64,000 bases of DNA, from contig NC_010545.1 of NCBI RefSeq assembly GCF_000069945.1, positions 1,612,001-1,676,000 on the forward strand, read 5' to 3'. This document shows positions 1 through 10,600 of this stretch, piece after piece. Below the pieces are notes generated by a model. That model had not been told where the DNA came from. It ran no database searches and saw nothing but the letters and a program-made list of their open reading frames with translations. Made by a program: the position numbers and the translations under genes. The DNA is from Corynebacterium urealyticum DSM 7109. GTDB lineage: Bacteria; Actinomycetota; Actinomycetes; Mycobacteriales; Mycobacteriaceae. The stretch's first letter is position 1, and every line of letters begins with the position of its first letter.

Positions 1-442
1 GCTGCGCATTGCGGGCGCGGTCGCGACGGCCGGCATCGGCGGCAGTCAGGAGGACCTGGCCGATGGTGCGGCCGTAACGGGCGAAGCTCCTCCCCCACTC
101 CTGGGCGAGCAGCACCTGGCCCACCGAGGCGGCAGCCTGCTTGGTGGCCAGGTCGCTGGGGCGCTGGCGCAGACCGAGCGGGTCCATGCCCGAGGCGACC
201 GCACCGGAAGATACGACGATGAGGTCCGTGTCATCCGACATACGAGCTTCGAGAGCATCGGCGATGGTGTCGATGCGCGCAGGATCTACGCGTCCGGACT
301 CGTCGGTCAGGGAGGAGGATCCGATTTTCACCACCAGTCGCTTGGCATTGGCGATGCGATGGCGCACGGTGCCGGGCTCCGGCATCGTGGCGGCATCTAG
401 CTGCTGTGTGGGCATTGAATTTTCTTTGCTCGCTGCAGACAT
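1..442 (-). CDS. proB: Glutamate 5-kinase, N-terminal part (cut by window edge)
   Basis: Catalyses ATP-dependent phosphorylation of glutamate, the first step of proline synthesis, in the cytoplasm. The visible 147 codons hold the amino-acid-kinase start: a KIGSSSL nucleotide-binding strand near residue 39, [11 protein letters not shown] near 75, and the KQAAASVGQ helix that follows it in ProB. The start is taken as ATG at 442; an internal ATG at 415 is possible, because the first 30 residues are poorly conserved. It lies 83 bp downstream of obg on the same strand, the usual actinobacterial obg-proB order, and is probably cotranscribed. The remainder, including any PUA domain, is outside the window. 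Confidence 0.9.
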   Translation of the reverse strand, partial: MSAASKENSMPTQQLDAATMPEPGTVRHRIANAKRLVVKIGSSSLTDESGRVDPARIDTIADALEARMSDDTDLIVVSSGAVASGMDPLGLRQRPSDLATKQAAASVGQVLLAQEWGRSFARYGRTIGQVLLTAADAGRRDRARNAQ

Positions 443-525
443 GCCCACCAGTATGCCAAATTACTTATGAATACTGAGGCTTTTGAGTTATCTAAACGTT
501 ATCTAACTCGCTACCCAGGGTCGCA

Positions 526-2067
<1,542 letters not shown>

Positions 2068-2091
2068 TCAAATTTTAGCGAATAATGCAAA

Positions 2092-2137
2092 GAAGCTCCC
2101 GCCCTCGCCCCGGTGGGGCGGAAAGTGCGGGAGCTTC
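2092..2137 (-). terminator. Stem-loop terminator or attenuator between rpmA and obg
   Basis: Perfect 11-bp outer stem (GAAGCTCCCGC paired with GCGGGAGCTTC) plus an inner CGCCCC/GGGGCG stem. On the minus strand it is followed by a short T-rich stretch (CTTTGCATTATT). It probably ends most rplU-rpmA transcripts and lets some run into obg-proB. Confidence 0.65.
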
Positions 2138-2167
2138 GTGCTCGTGGGGTTGTTAAAACCGCGGGCT

Positions 2168-2434
2168 TTAAGCCTCGACGGCCTCGTCCTCCACGATGTT
2201 CACCAGGCGACGGTTGCGCTTGGTGGAGAACTGGACGGCGCCAGCCTTCAGTGCGAACAGCGTGTCATCGCCGCCGCGACCAACGTTCACACCTGGGTGG
2301 AACTTGGTGCCGCGCTGACGGATGAGGATCTCGCCCGCCTTGACCTGCTGGCCGCCGAAGCGCTTAACACCGAGACGCTTTGCCTCGGAGTCGCGACCGT
2401 TACTGGAGCTAGAAGCACCCTTCTTAGTTGCCAT
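2168..2434 (-). CDS. rpmA: 50S ribosomal protein L27
   Basis: Structural protein of the large ribosomal subunit; its flexible N-terminus reaches the peptidyl-transferase centre. The 88-residue product starts [16 protein letters not shown] and contains [20 protein letters not shown], the family signature, so the start is secure. There is no Firmicutes-type cleavable N-terminal extension. It lies 63 bp downstream of rplU on the same strand, the standard L21-L27 pair, and before obg. Confidence 0.98.
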   Translation of the reverse strand: MATKKGASSSSNGRDSEAKRLGVKRFGGQQVKAGEILIRQRGTKFHPGVNVGRGGDDTLFALKAGAVQFSTKRNRRLVNIVEDEAVEA

Positions 2435-2497
2435 GAGTCTCCCTCCTCGGGAAGAAGTAAGAGCACCCGCGCACTCAGCACGGACGCGTCTCGGTTA

Positions 2498-2800
2498 TTA
2501 CTTGATGCCGGTGATCTTCAGCACGGTCAGGGCCTGACGGTGGCCCCAGCGGCGCTTGTATCCGGTCTTGTTCTTGTAGTGCATTCCGCGGATCTTCGGG
2601 CCACGAACGTGCTCGACGATCTCTGCGTTCACGGCGACGTTTTCCAGCTTGTCGCCGGAGGTCAGATCCGCGCCATCGACGACGAGAACCGGGGTGAGAG
2701 CCACGGCGGAACCTGGCTCACCCTCGATCTTCTCGACCTTGACGAGGTCACCTTCGGCAACCTTGTACTGCTTGCCGCCGGTCTTGACGATCGCGTACAT
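2498..2800 (-). CDS. rplU: 50S ribosomal protein L21
   Basis: 23S rRNA-binding protein of the large subunit. The 100-residue product begins [14 protein letters not shown], the nearly invariant L21 start, so ATG at 2800 is chosen over upstream in-frame codons that would add a 31-residue unrelated leader. The C-terminal [10 protein letters not shown] motif is present. It is the first gene of the rplU-rpmA-(obg-proB) unit; the promoter should lie in the A/T-richer stretch around 2850-2960, but I see no unambiguous hexamers there. Confidence 0.98.
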   Translation of the reverse strand: MYAIVKTGGKQYKVAEGDLVKVEKIEGEPGSAVALTPVLVVDGADLTSGDKLENVAVNAEIVEHVRGPKIRGMHYKNKTGYKRRWGHRQALTVLKITGIK

Positions 2801-3173
2801 GGTAGGGCTACCCCTTATAAATCTCTTCGACTCAGGCAGCTCTCGACGACGATCCCACGTGCGACGCGAGCATCCTGACTGGACAATATGCAAAATTAAG
2901 TGTGTTCATTTCGGCATAGCAAGCCGGGCCCGATTAGGGGCAATGAACAGCGACTGCTCAATACTACCCAGCAGGGGCCGGAAAACCAAAATCTTTTTCC
3001 AGCCCATCGCAGGTAGCGCCCGGCCGAACCATCAGGCCGTTAAGGGTGGGGCTCAAGTGACGAACCCGCCATGGGCTCCTCCCCCGGCCGCGGTCAATCA
3101 AGCACGCAACGGTGGCTCAGACATGACCGCGGACTGAGCGCTCACCCGTGAAGTGAGCGTGCAGCCCCTGGGG

Positions 3174-6100
3174 CTAGCGCCGCGGATTGCTGCGCACAAC
3201 CCGGCGACGACGATCGCGCGTGCGGCCTCGAGACTCACTCTGCGCCGGTTGCTCGGTCTTCCCGGCGTTCCGGCTCTCCCGCTTCGGCTCCTCCTTGGCC
3301 TGGTTGGCCTCGGGCTGAGCGCCGAAGTCCTCCGGCTGCGGACGGCGGTCCGACACGGAATTGCCGCGAGTGCGGCGGCGACGGCGTGGCGAGTTCTCGA
3401 ACTCCTTGACCGCCTCCTCATAGGTGGTGGCACCGTACTTCCCCGCACCCCGAGTTCCAGAGCGCCGCGTTGCGCTGGATCGGCGATCGCCCGCCGAACC
3501 TTGCTTCTGCCCGGAACGCTGCTGCCCGCTCGACTCCTCACCGCGCAGGGTGTCCCCGCCTGCCTGTCGCGTGTCGGACTGTCGAACGGCCGGCCTCGAG
3601 CGGACCACGCGACGGCCACGGCGACGCGCCCCACGGGAGCCGCTCTCGGACTTCTGCTGCTCACCCCGCTGATCAGAACCGCGGTCCTCGCGAGAAGAAA
3701 TCTTCAGCTCCGGGGCATCCGCATTCGCCGCAGAGCGTCGCTGGGCGGCGCCACCCCGCTGCTGGCTAGGTGCCGTGCGCCGCACAATGCGGCGAACCAC
3801 CCGGCGAGGAGCGCGCTCCTGGCCGGACTGGGATGCCTCATCCGATCGGTCGGCAGATTGCTTCTTCTCCGCGGACCCCTGCTCGGTGCGGGCGGTGGCG
3901 TCCTTCACAGAAGAGCTGGTGCGGCGCTGAACGGAACGGCGACCGCCCCGGCGCGACGTCCTCGTCTCCTGCTTCTGCTCCCCGCCGAGATCTGCCGCGG
4001 ACTCAGAACCTGCCTGCGAATCCTGGCGCTGCTTGCCGGAGCGGCGTTCCTGCCCCTCGGAGTTGCGGTGGTCCTGAGCATCCTCGCGCCCCTTGCCATT
4101 GGCGACCTTGGACTTGGAGCCCTTGTCCTCGTGGCGCGTCGCGTTCTTGCCGCGCTGGTCACGCTGCTCGTCACGGCCGTGGTTCTTGGACCCCTGGTCT
4201 CCGCGTCCGCCCTGACGCTGCTCCGTGCCCTGACCGTTGCGCTGCTCCTTGCTGCCACGCTCGTCACGGCCGCGGCCATTGCCACGGGAGGAACGACGGC
4301 GACGCTCTGGCTCCTCGCTAAAGTCCTGCTCGACCGGGTCGGGATGCACGATCACGCCGCGGCCGTCGCAGCACTCACAGGTGGTGGAGAAGGTCTCCAG
4401 CAGGCCAGCACCCAGGCGCTTGCGGGTGATCTGCACCAGGCCCAGCGAGGTGACCTCGCTGACCTTGTGGTGGGTGCGGTCGCGGCCCAAGTACTCGATG
4501 AGGCGGCGCAGCACCAGGTCCTGGTTCTCCTCCAGCACCATGTCGATAAAGTCGACGACGATCATGCCGCCGATATCGCGCAGCCGCATCTGGCGCACGA
4601 TCTCCTCGGCGGCCTCGAGGTTATTCTCGGTGACTGTTTCCTCGAGGTTGCCGCCGGAGCCCACGAAGGAGCCGGTGTTGACGTCGATGACGGTCATCGC
4701 CTCGGTGTGGTCGATGACCAGGTGGCCACCGGAGGGCAGCCAGACCTTCCTGCACAACGCCTTGGCGAGCTGGTCGTCGAGACGGTGCGCGGCGAAAACG
4801 TCCTCGTCGGCGTGCTGCTCGGGGTGCCACTTGTGCACCCGATCCATCAGCTCCGGGGCCATGCGACCCATGTAATCGCGGACCATGCGCCAGGACTTAT
4901 CGCCCTCGACGAGCAGCTCGGAGAAGTCCTCGTTGAACAGGTCGCGGATGACCGTGATCAGCATGTTCGGCTCTTCGTAGAGCGTCACCGGCTTCGCGCC
5001 CTTGGACTTGCGCTCCTTGGCCTCGGTCTTCTCGATGTTCAGCCACTGCTTGTGGAGGCGGTTGACGTCCTCCTCGATGAGCTCCTCGGCTACGTTTTCC
5101 GCGGCGGTGCGGATGATCGCCCCGCCCTGGCCCGGCACGACGCGCTGCAGGATCTCCTTCAGCCGCTTGCGCTCGGCCTCCGGCAGCTTGCGGGAAATGC
5201 CTGCGGTGGTACCGCCCGGGAAGTACACGAGGTAGCGACCTGCGAAGCTGATGCGATTGGTCAGGCGGGCACCCTTGTGGCCGACCGGGTCCTTAATGAC
5301 CTGGACCATGACCTGGTCGCCAGAGCGCAGCGCCTGGTCAATGCGGCGGGACTTGGAGTGCAGGTGCGGGGAATGCCAGTTGACCTCGCTGGCGTAGAGC
5401 ACCGCGTTGCGGCCGGTGCCGATGTCAATGAATGCCGCCTCCATGGAAGCCAGGACATTCTGCACCCGGCCCAGGTAAATATTGCCGACCATCGACTGCT
5501 GGGTGTCGCTGGTGACGAAGTGCTCGACCAGCTGGCCATCCTCAACGACGCCCACCTGGGTCGTCAGGCCGGTGTGGTCGTGGCGCTCGGCGTCGCGCAC
5601 CATCATCTGGCGGTGCACGGACTCCCGGCGCGCGAGGAACTCGGAGCGGCTGATGGCCTTGTGGCGGCCGCGCTCGCGGTTCTCCTCCCGCCAGCGGCGC
5701 TTGGATTCCAGGCGGGTGGAGCCCTTCAGGCGCACCGGCTCGTCGACGATGTCCGCCTCTTCGCGCTCACCCGGGTGCAGCTGGTCGGCGGTGATGGCCT
5801 CCTCGGTTGCGCCCTGCGGCTCCGGGTTGGGCTGCTGGGCCTTCTGTTCCTTCTTCTTGGGCTCCGCCTTCTTGGCCTCGGAATTCTTCGAGGGTTCCTG
5901 CTTCTTGGACCCCTCGTCCGAAAGCTCCGTCTTCGCCGCTGCCGAGTCCTGCTGGATGGCTCGGCTGCCCACGCGGCGCACGATTCGGCGCACACGGCGG
6001 CGAGTGGGCTGCGGAGTCGCCTCGTCCGTAGAAGTCTGGCTCTCCGGGGTGGTGCCTGCCGGCGACTCGGCCTGAGCTGGTTGCTCCGCTGCGGCCTGGC

Positions 6101-6746
6101 GCGGCTGCGCGTTGTCTACCTCGGCCTTCTTCGCTTCCGCCTTCTTGGTGGCGGCACGCTTGGTGCTCGACTTCTTCGCAGCGCCCTTCTTCTCAGCCTG
6201 CTGTGCACTCTTTTCGGCGCTCTTTTGGGTGCTCTTGCGAGCACCCTTCTTAGGCTCTGCCTTCTTCTGCTCTTCCTGCTGTTCAGCAGCCTCTGGAGAG
6301 GTGTCTTGCTCCGGAGTCTCCTGCGTGGGCGCAGCCTCCTTCGCAGCAGTCTTCTTCGTGCTCTTCTTAGCAGTCGTCTTCTTAGGCGTTGCCTTCTTAG
6401 CGGCGCTCTTCTTGGCCCCCGCCTTCTTGGCAGTACGCTTCTTGGCCTCGACCTTGTCGGCAGCGGGCTCCGCTGCGTCAGCCTCGCGCTTCGCCGCTGG
6501 CTGCTCAGACTGGGTTACCCCTCCCCCGGCAGCCAGGCGAGAGACCACATCGGTGGCCTCCTCGTTCGACAGCGTCGAGGAAGGAACCTTGCCAGCGATC
6601 CCGAACTCCCCCAGCACGGCGATGAACTCCTTGCTGGTGATCCCCAGCTCCTTGGCCACCGAGTGCACGCGCACCCTGCGACCGAAGCTTTCAGTATTAA
6701 TTTTTCCGGCCGATTCAATCAGCGCTGGTTCCGGCGTAAAAGCCAC
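3174..6746 (-). CDS. rne: Ribonuclease E/G
   Basis: Endoribonuclease for mRNA decay and rRNA/tRNA processing. In the 1190-residue product, residues about 10-60 resemble the IF2-type N-terminal helical domain (VHSVAKELGI). Residues about 75-370 are low-complexity Lys/Ala/Glu-rich with AKKA repeats. An S1 RNA-binding domain starts near 415 (GNIYLGRVQNV). The catalytic DNase-I-like subdomain lies near 685 (VIDVNTGSFVG, later VVDFIDM), and a CECCDGRG zinc-link lies near 791. A long Arg/Gly/Ser-rich basic tail follows. Start is GTG 6746 with AAGGAG nine bases upstream. The catalytic core between two disordered basic arms is typical of Actinobacteria. A long antisense ORF over the gene is a coding-bias shadow. 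Confidence 0.96.
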   Translation of the reverse strand: MAFTPEPALIESAGKINTESFGRRVRVHSVAKELGITSKEFIAVLGEFGIAGKVPSSTLSNEEATDVVSRLAAGGGVTQSEQPAAKREADAAEPAADKVEAKKRTAKKAGAKKSAAKKATPKKTTAKKSTKKTAAKEAAPTQETPEQDTSPEAAEQQEEQKKAEPKKGARKSTQKSAEKSAQQAEKKGAAKKSSTKRAATKKAEAKKAEVDNAQPRQAAAEQPAQAESPAGTTPESQTSTDEATPQPTRRRVRRIVRRVGSRAIQQDSAAAKTELSDEGSKKQEPSKNSEAKKAEPKKKEQKAQQPNPEPQGATEEAITADQLHPGEREEADIVDEPVRLKGSTRLESKRRWREENRERGRHKAISRSEFLARRESVHRQMMVRDAERHDHTGLTTQVGVVEDGQLVEHFVTSDTQQSMVGNIYLGRVQNVLASMEAAFIDIGTGRNAVLYASEVNWHSPHLHSKSRRIDQALRSGDQVMVQVIKDPVGHKGARLTNRISFAGRYLVYFPGGTTAGISRKLPEAERKRLKEILQRVVPGQGGAIIRTAAENVAEELIEEDVNRLHKQWLNIEKTEAKERKSKGAKPVTLYEEPNMLITVIRDLFNEDFSELLVEGDKSWRMVRDYMGRMAPELMDRVHKWHPEQHADEDVFAAHRLDDQLAKALCRKVWLPSGGHLVIDHTEAMTVIDVNTGSFVGSGGNLEETVTENNLEAAEEIVRQMRLRDIGGMIVVDFIDMVLEENQDLVLRRLIEYLGRDRTHHKVSEVTSLGLVQITRKRLGAGLLETFSTTCECCDGRGVIVHPDPVEQDFSEEPERRRRSSRGNGRGRDERGSKEQRNGQGTEQRQGGRGDQGSKNHGRDEQRDQRGKNATRHEDKGSKSKVANGKGREDAQDHRNSEGQERRSGKQRQDSQAGSESAADLGGEQKQETRTSRRGGRRSVQRRTSSSVKDATARTEQGSAEKKQSADRSDEASQSGQERAPRRVVRRIVRRTAPSQQRGGAAQRRSAANADAPELKISSREDRGSDQRGEQQKSESGSRGARRRGRRVVRSRPAVRQSDTRQAGGDTLRGEESSGQQRSGQKQGSAGDRRSSATRRSGTRGAGKYGATTYEEAVKEFENSPRRRRRTRGNSVSDRRPQPEDFGAQPEANQAKEEPKRESRNAGKTEQPAQSESRGRTRDRRRRVVRSNPRR

Positions 6747-7072
6747 GTTTCTCCTTGAAAGTTTTTCTCGCGCTAGCTGGCGGCGTCCTAAAGAAAAAGA
6801 TCGAGAACAGCAGCGGACCTGTGGAAACGACGGCCGCTGCGCCAGCCAGGCGCCAGAGCGACACCGAGGCCGGACGCCTCAAAGGAGGCCTGGCAATGGG
6901 GTGTGCTCGCAAACGATGTTTAAGTGTGATGGATTAGCCCTGACCTGACCGCATCGTCGTTGTGGGTGACGGTGAAGGAAAATCCTGTCCCCCATCTTGT
7001 CATAACTTCCCCCGCGATGAGGGAGCCGGCATCGCGAGAGGTCGTGTGTGGGGAGGTTGCTACGCTGATGGA
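6747..7072. other. 326-bp divergent intergenic region
   Basis: Separates rne (leftward) from the membrane-protein gene at 7073 (rightward). It holds the rne ribosome-binding site at its left edge and a probable leaderless -10 box (TACGCT, 7061-7066) at its right edge. I see no further convincing ORF, RNA gene or repeat. Confidence 0.6.
7061..7066 (+). promoter_or_regulatory. Predicted leaderless -10 box (TACGCT)
   Basis: TANNNT hexamer ending six bases before the ATG at 7073, the spacing typical of actinobacterial leaderless transcripts. No Shine-Dalgarno lies at normal distance; GGGAGG is 16 bases away. Confidence 0.4.
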
Positions 7073-7858
7073 ATGTTCCAGATCAGCGAGAAGCAGCTTC
7101 AAGGCCACTACGCGAAGCATCAACCTTCCACGGTGCTTGGTTGGGCCCTCGGCGTTGTGTGGACGCTCGTCGTCATCACCTGTTCTGCCCTGCCAGAAGT
7201 GTGGATGGGTTTCGTGGCGATTGCTTTTCTGCTGGGGCTGATGGTCTTCGGCTATATGAAGTTCTTCAACCGGCATGGCTACCGCATGAACGACTACGAT
7301 CCGCTCAAGCCGGATGCGAAGCTGCAGCGGACCGAGTTCAACTGCCGCGAAGTGCTGCGCTTCGTTGTCCCCTACTCCGCAGCCTATGTGGCACTGAACC
7401 TCGCACAGTCAGCGGCGCCGTGGCTGGTCGTCATTCCGGCAGCGATCGCCACCGGCCTGGGGATGGTGTGGTATTTCAACTCCGGGGCGCACCACCCAAC
7501 GCATTATGCAGCGCCACCACAACTATTCGGCGACGCGGGCGATGACTCCTCAGCGGTTGGGACTGGCCAGGTGTTCGAGGGTCCGGATGCCATCGTGGCC
7601 TTCATGCATGCCGATGAGCTCGTGCCCGGCATTTATCAGCGTTTGGAAAGCGAGCTCGTGGCGGAGCTGGTCGCGCACGGGGCCGTCGAGCACGAGGTCA
7701 AGGCTGCCCTCAACGAGGCCGATGCGCACGGGCAGGTGGTGCGGATCCGCGAGATGCGACACCGCGGTAGCACCGACCAGTGGTTGACGCTGACTGAAGA
7801 AGCTAGCCAGGAGTACCAGGACAGCGTCCGCGCCACCCGTGGTCTAGCAAACAAATAA
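7073..7858 (+). CDS. Four-TM membrane protein with cytoplasmic C-terminal domain, unknown function
   Basis: Function not recognised. The 261-residue product has about four hydrophobic segments in two pairs (roughly 22-65 and 100-140), with a basic loop between. A soluble C-terminal half of about 100 residues carries a DELVPGIYQRLESELVAEL stretch and a winged-helix-like helix pattern ending in RGLANK. ATG 7073 is chosen because sequence before it is not protein-like. It stands alone, divergent from rne and convergent with ndk, sharing the terminator at 7885-7922. A membrane sensor is possible but unsupported. Confidence 0.75.
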   Translation: MFQISEKQLQGHYAKHQPSTVLGWALGVVWTLVVITCSALPEVWMGFVAIAFLLGLMVFGYMKFFNRHGYRMNDYDPLKPDAKLQRTEFNCREVLRFVVPYSAAYVALNLAQSAAPWLVVIPAAIATGLGMVWYFNSGAHHPTHYAAPPQLFGDAGDDSSAVGTGQVFEGPDAIVAFMHADELVPGIYQRLESELVAELVAHGAVEHEVKAALNEADAHGQVVRIREMRHRGSTDQWLTLTEEASQEYQDSVRATRGLANK

Positions 7859-7884
7859 CGGCACCGCTCCCCGCAGCATAAGAA

Positions 7885-7922
7885 AACGTCCCGGCGAGCC
7901 TATGTGGGCTTGCCGGGACGTT
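7885..7922. terminator. Bidirectional terminator between 7073 gene and ndk
   Basis: A 16-bp stem (AACGTCCCGGCGAGCC with GGCTTGCCGGGACGTT, one wobble) with loop TATGTG. On the minus strand a TTTTCTTA tract follows, so it suits ndk best. It can also stop the convergent gene. Confidence 0.8.
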
Positions 7923-7938
7923 GTGCGTTGAGCAGTTT

Positions 7939-8349
7939 TTAGACGTTCGGGAACCAGATAGCGATCTCGCGCTCAGCGGACTCCGGGGAGTCGGAGCCGT
8001 GAACGACGTTCTCGCCGACGGTCAGTGCGAAGTCGCCGCGGATGGTGCCCGGGGTGGCTGCCTCGACCGGGTGGGTGCCACCAGCCAGCTGACGCCAAGC
8101 AGCGATAGCGGACTCGCCCTCGACGATGCCGGCGACCAGTGGTGCGGAGGTGATGAAGTCCACGAGCTCGCCGAAGAACGGCTTGTCCTTGTGCTCCTCG
8201 TAGTGCTTCTCTGCGGTTGCGCGGTCTGCGGTGCGCAGGTCCATCTCGACGAGCTTCAGGCCCTTGCGCTCGATGCGGGAGATGATCTCGCCGACGTGGC
8301 CATTAGCGACACCGTCCGGCTTAATGAGGATGAGAGTGCGTTCAGTCAT
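7939..8349 (-). CDS. ndk: Nucleoside diphosphate kinase
   Basis: Transfers the gamma-phosphate from ATP to other (d)NDPs through a phosphohistidine. At 136 residues it has normal length. It starts [14 protein letters not shown] (the conserved KPDG loop) and contains the active-site block NVVHGSDS, whose His is the phospho-acceptor, preceded by TIRGDFA. ATG 8349 is fixed by this conserved start; further in-frame codons upstream are not homologous. It lies between rne and the DUF4233-folC-valS group as in mycobacteria, though an acyl-CoA ligase gene on the other strand intervenes here. Confidence 0.98.
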
Positions 8350-8514
8350 GGTTCCTAAGGATAGCGAATTCTTAAAGCCCTCGCCCCTTGGGCTTCCCCT
8401 TTGCCCCCATGTGTTCTGGTCTCTTCGCTGACGTAATGGAAATAGCGAAATAATTTTTATAACAGACACTATTATTTATGAGACATAGATCACACCTCAC
8501 CCAAGGAGGCGCAC

Positions 8515-10038
8515 ATGGCACCCAGGATCTACTCCAGCCCATACCCGAGTTTGGACTACCCCAGCACCGACGTTTTCGACCTCATCTTCGGCGACCTCAC
8601 CGAAGAAGAAGCAGCACTGCCCGCCATCACCGAGCTCTCCACGCAATCGACGGCCACCTACGGCGAACTCAAAGAATTCTCCGAGACCATCGCCGCCGAG
8701 CTAGCTTCTCGAGGAATCGGTGAGGGCGATGTGGTCACCCTCCAGGTACCCAATTCCATCAACTTCGCCGCCAGCCTGCTCGGCATCCTGCGAGCCGGGG
8801 CCATCGTCAACCCGATCGGCATGCTCATGAACCAGGCAGACGTGGAGCACATCGTAGAAGCTGCCGGAGCCAAGTTGTTCATCGGCCCGACCAACATGGA
8901 GCAACTCCCACAGATTTTCTCCATGGAGCTGGCTTCCCTACAGGGCAGTCCGAAACCCGCTCCAGAGGTCGATATCGATCCTGACTCGGTTGCCGCTGTC
9001 CCATTTTCTTCCGGCACCACCGGGTTGCCGAAGGGAGTGCAGCTGACTCACCGCAATCTCACCAGCAACTTGATCCACGTACGGGAGATGATTGAGCGCT
9101 CCGGCATCGAAGCACGCAGCAACACCCTGAGTGTGCTCCCCTTCTCCCATATCTATGGCATGACAGTCCTGCTACTCGGCCCGCTGCTGCACCGGCACCA
9201 CATCTTCACCATGCCGAAGTTCGACATCGAGCAGTTCCTGCGTGCCCACGCTGAGCGCTCGATCGAGTTCACGTTCATTGCCCCGCCGATGGCCATCGCT
9301 ATGGCCAAAGGCCCAGAGATCGACCCCTCGTGGTTCTCCGCTTCGAAGCTCATGGTCTCCTCCGCGGCGCCGATCGACGCTCCAATTATGCGCGCGGTCG
9401 AAGAACGTCTCGACACGAAGGTCGTGCAGGGATGGGGCATGACGGAGGCCTCCCCGTTGGTCGCCCTAAACCTTCACGGCGACGCCGATCATTCCAGCGT
9501 CGGTAAGCCAGTGGCCGACACAGAGATCCGGCTGGTGGATATCGACACATTGGAAGATGTTCCCGAAGGCGAGGCCGGGGAAGTCCTCGTGCGTGGCCCG
9601 CAGGTGATGAAGGGCTACCTGAACAACGAGGAGGCCAACGCCGAGACGCTCATCGAAGGCGGGTGGCTGCGAACCGGAGACATCGCCCACTTCGGAGAGG
9701 ATGGTGGCCTACGCATCGTTGACCGGGCCAAGGAGGTCATCAAGTACAAGGGCTATCAAGTCGCGCCGGCCGAATTGGAGAGCCTGCTGCTCTCCCACCC
9801 AGACATCGCCGACGTCGGCGTCGTCGGCGCGGAGCGCGACGGCCTGGAGATCCCGCGCGCATTCGTCGTTCTGCAGGAGGGCGCCGAGCTCACGGAAGAT
9901 GAAATCATGGACTGGGTCGCGGAACGCGTCACCCCGTATAAGAAGGTGCGTGCCGTGACGTTCCTAGACGAGATCCCGAAGAACCCGACCGGGAAGATTC
10001 TCCGCAAAGACCTGCGTCTTATCCCCCTGGCGGGCTAG
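8515..10038 (+). CDS. AMP-binding acyl-CoA ligase (4-coumarate/fatty-acid CoA ligase type)
   Basis: Member of the ANL superfamily: activates a carboxylic acid with ATP, then makes the CoA thioester. The 507-residue product has PFSSGTTGLPKG near 163 (ATP loop), GWGMTEASP near 306, GWLRTGDIA near 383 and the catalytic Lys motif PTGKILRK near 492. The layout matches 4-coumarate-CoA ligase-like enzymes, which in Actinobacteria act on aryl or fatty acids; the substrate cannot be read from sequence. ATG 8515 follows a strong AAGGAGG. It is a single-gene unit inserted, relative to the mycobacterial order, between ndk and the DUF4233 gene, opposite to both. There is no signal peptide. Confidence 0.9.
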   Translation: MAPRIYSSPYPSLDYPSTDVFDLIFGDLTEEEAALPAITELSTQSTATYGELKEFSETIAAELASRGIGEGDVVTLQVPNSINFAASLLGILRAGAIVNPIGMLMNQADVEHIVEAAGAKLFIGPTNMEQLPQIFSMELASLQGSPKPAPEVDIDPDSVAAVPFSSGTTGLPKGVQLTHRNLTSNLIHVREMIERSGIEARSNTLSVLPFSHIYGMTVLLLGPLLHRHHIFTMPKFDIEQFLRAHAERSIEFTFIAPPMAIAMAKGPEIDPSWFSASKLMVSSAAPIDAPIMRAVEERLDTKVVQGWGMTEASPLVALNLHGDADHSSVGKPVADTEIRLVDIDTLEDVPEGEAGEVLVRGPQVMKGYLNNEEANAETLIEGGWLRTGDIAHFGEDGGLRIVDRAKEVIKYKGYQVAPAELESLLLSHPDIADVGVVGAERDGLEIPRAFVVLQEGAELTEDEIMDWVAERVTPYKKVRAVTFLDEIPKNPTGKILRKDLRLIPLAG

Positions 10039-10139
10039 CAGTGCCACACCGCGAGAAGCCCTAAAGCCTCAGCCTCCCCGACCCGCCCGACGTTGGGCTG
10101 GTGGGGAGGCTTCACGCTCAATGGCGCTCGCGGAGCAAG

Positions 10140-10568
10140 TTAGACGTGCTGGCTCGGCAGCAGGCCGCGCCGCATGCGCTCCTGAACCACCTTGCGAAGG
10201 TGGTAGATGTACCACCACACGCCGATGAAGATCAGAGCCATCACGCCGATCACCAGGTTGGCGAAAACCCCGATCAGAGCCAGGACCTGCAGACCCCAGT
10301 TGATCTTGTCCGCCGCCGGAGCCTTCTGCATGAAGGCCGCCGCAAACATCAGCACCGCCACGGCCAGGACGTAGCCGAACTGCAACCAGACAGGACCCAG
10401 CCCCGAATCCACGCGGCCGACCACGGTCAGCCCCAGCAACATGACGATCCCCTCCAGGACCAGGGTGCCCGCCATGACTCCGCGAATGCCCTTCATCGGG
10501 TCATTAGCTGGGGCATGCCCGGGACCGAGGGGGCCCATCTCCAGTTCTTCAGCCGGCTTGCGCGCCAT
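10140..10568 (-). CDS. DUF4233 family membrane protein
   Basis: Small integral membrane protein of 142 residues with about four hydrophobic segments (near 28-50, 60-78, 92-115 and 118-132) after a polar N-terminus containing GPLGPGHAPANDPMKGIRGV. It corresponds to the DUF4233 proteins found immediately downstream of folC in mycobacteria and corynebacteria (Rv2446c position). Function is unknown. It is 32 bp downstream of folC on the same strand, so probably in the valS-folC transcript. A GGAGGAG lies upstream of the ATG. Confidence 0.85.
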   Translation of the reverse strand: MARKPAEELEMGPLGPGHAPANDPMKGIRGVMAGTLVLEGIVMLLGLTVVGRVDSGLGPVWLQFGYVLAVAVLMFAAAFMQKAPAADKINWGLQVLALIGVFANLVIGVMALIFIGVWWYIYHLRKVVQERMRRGLLPSQHV

Positions 10569-10600
10569 CTGCTTCCACTCCTCCTGTGTACTCGAGCGTT

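Noticed and set aside
3153..6758. 1201-codon plus-strand ORF opposite rne
   Set aside because: Leu/Ala/Arg-rich shadow of a GC-rich gene; rne has domains, start signal and synteny, the shadow has none.
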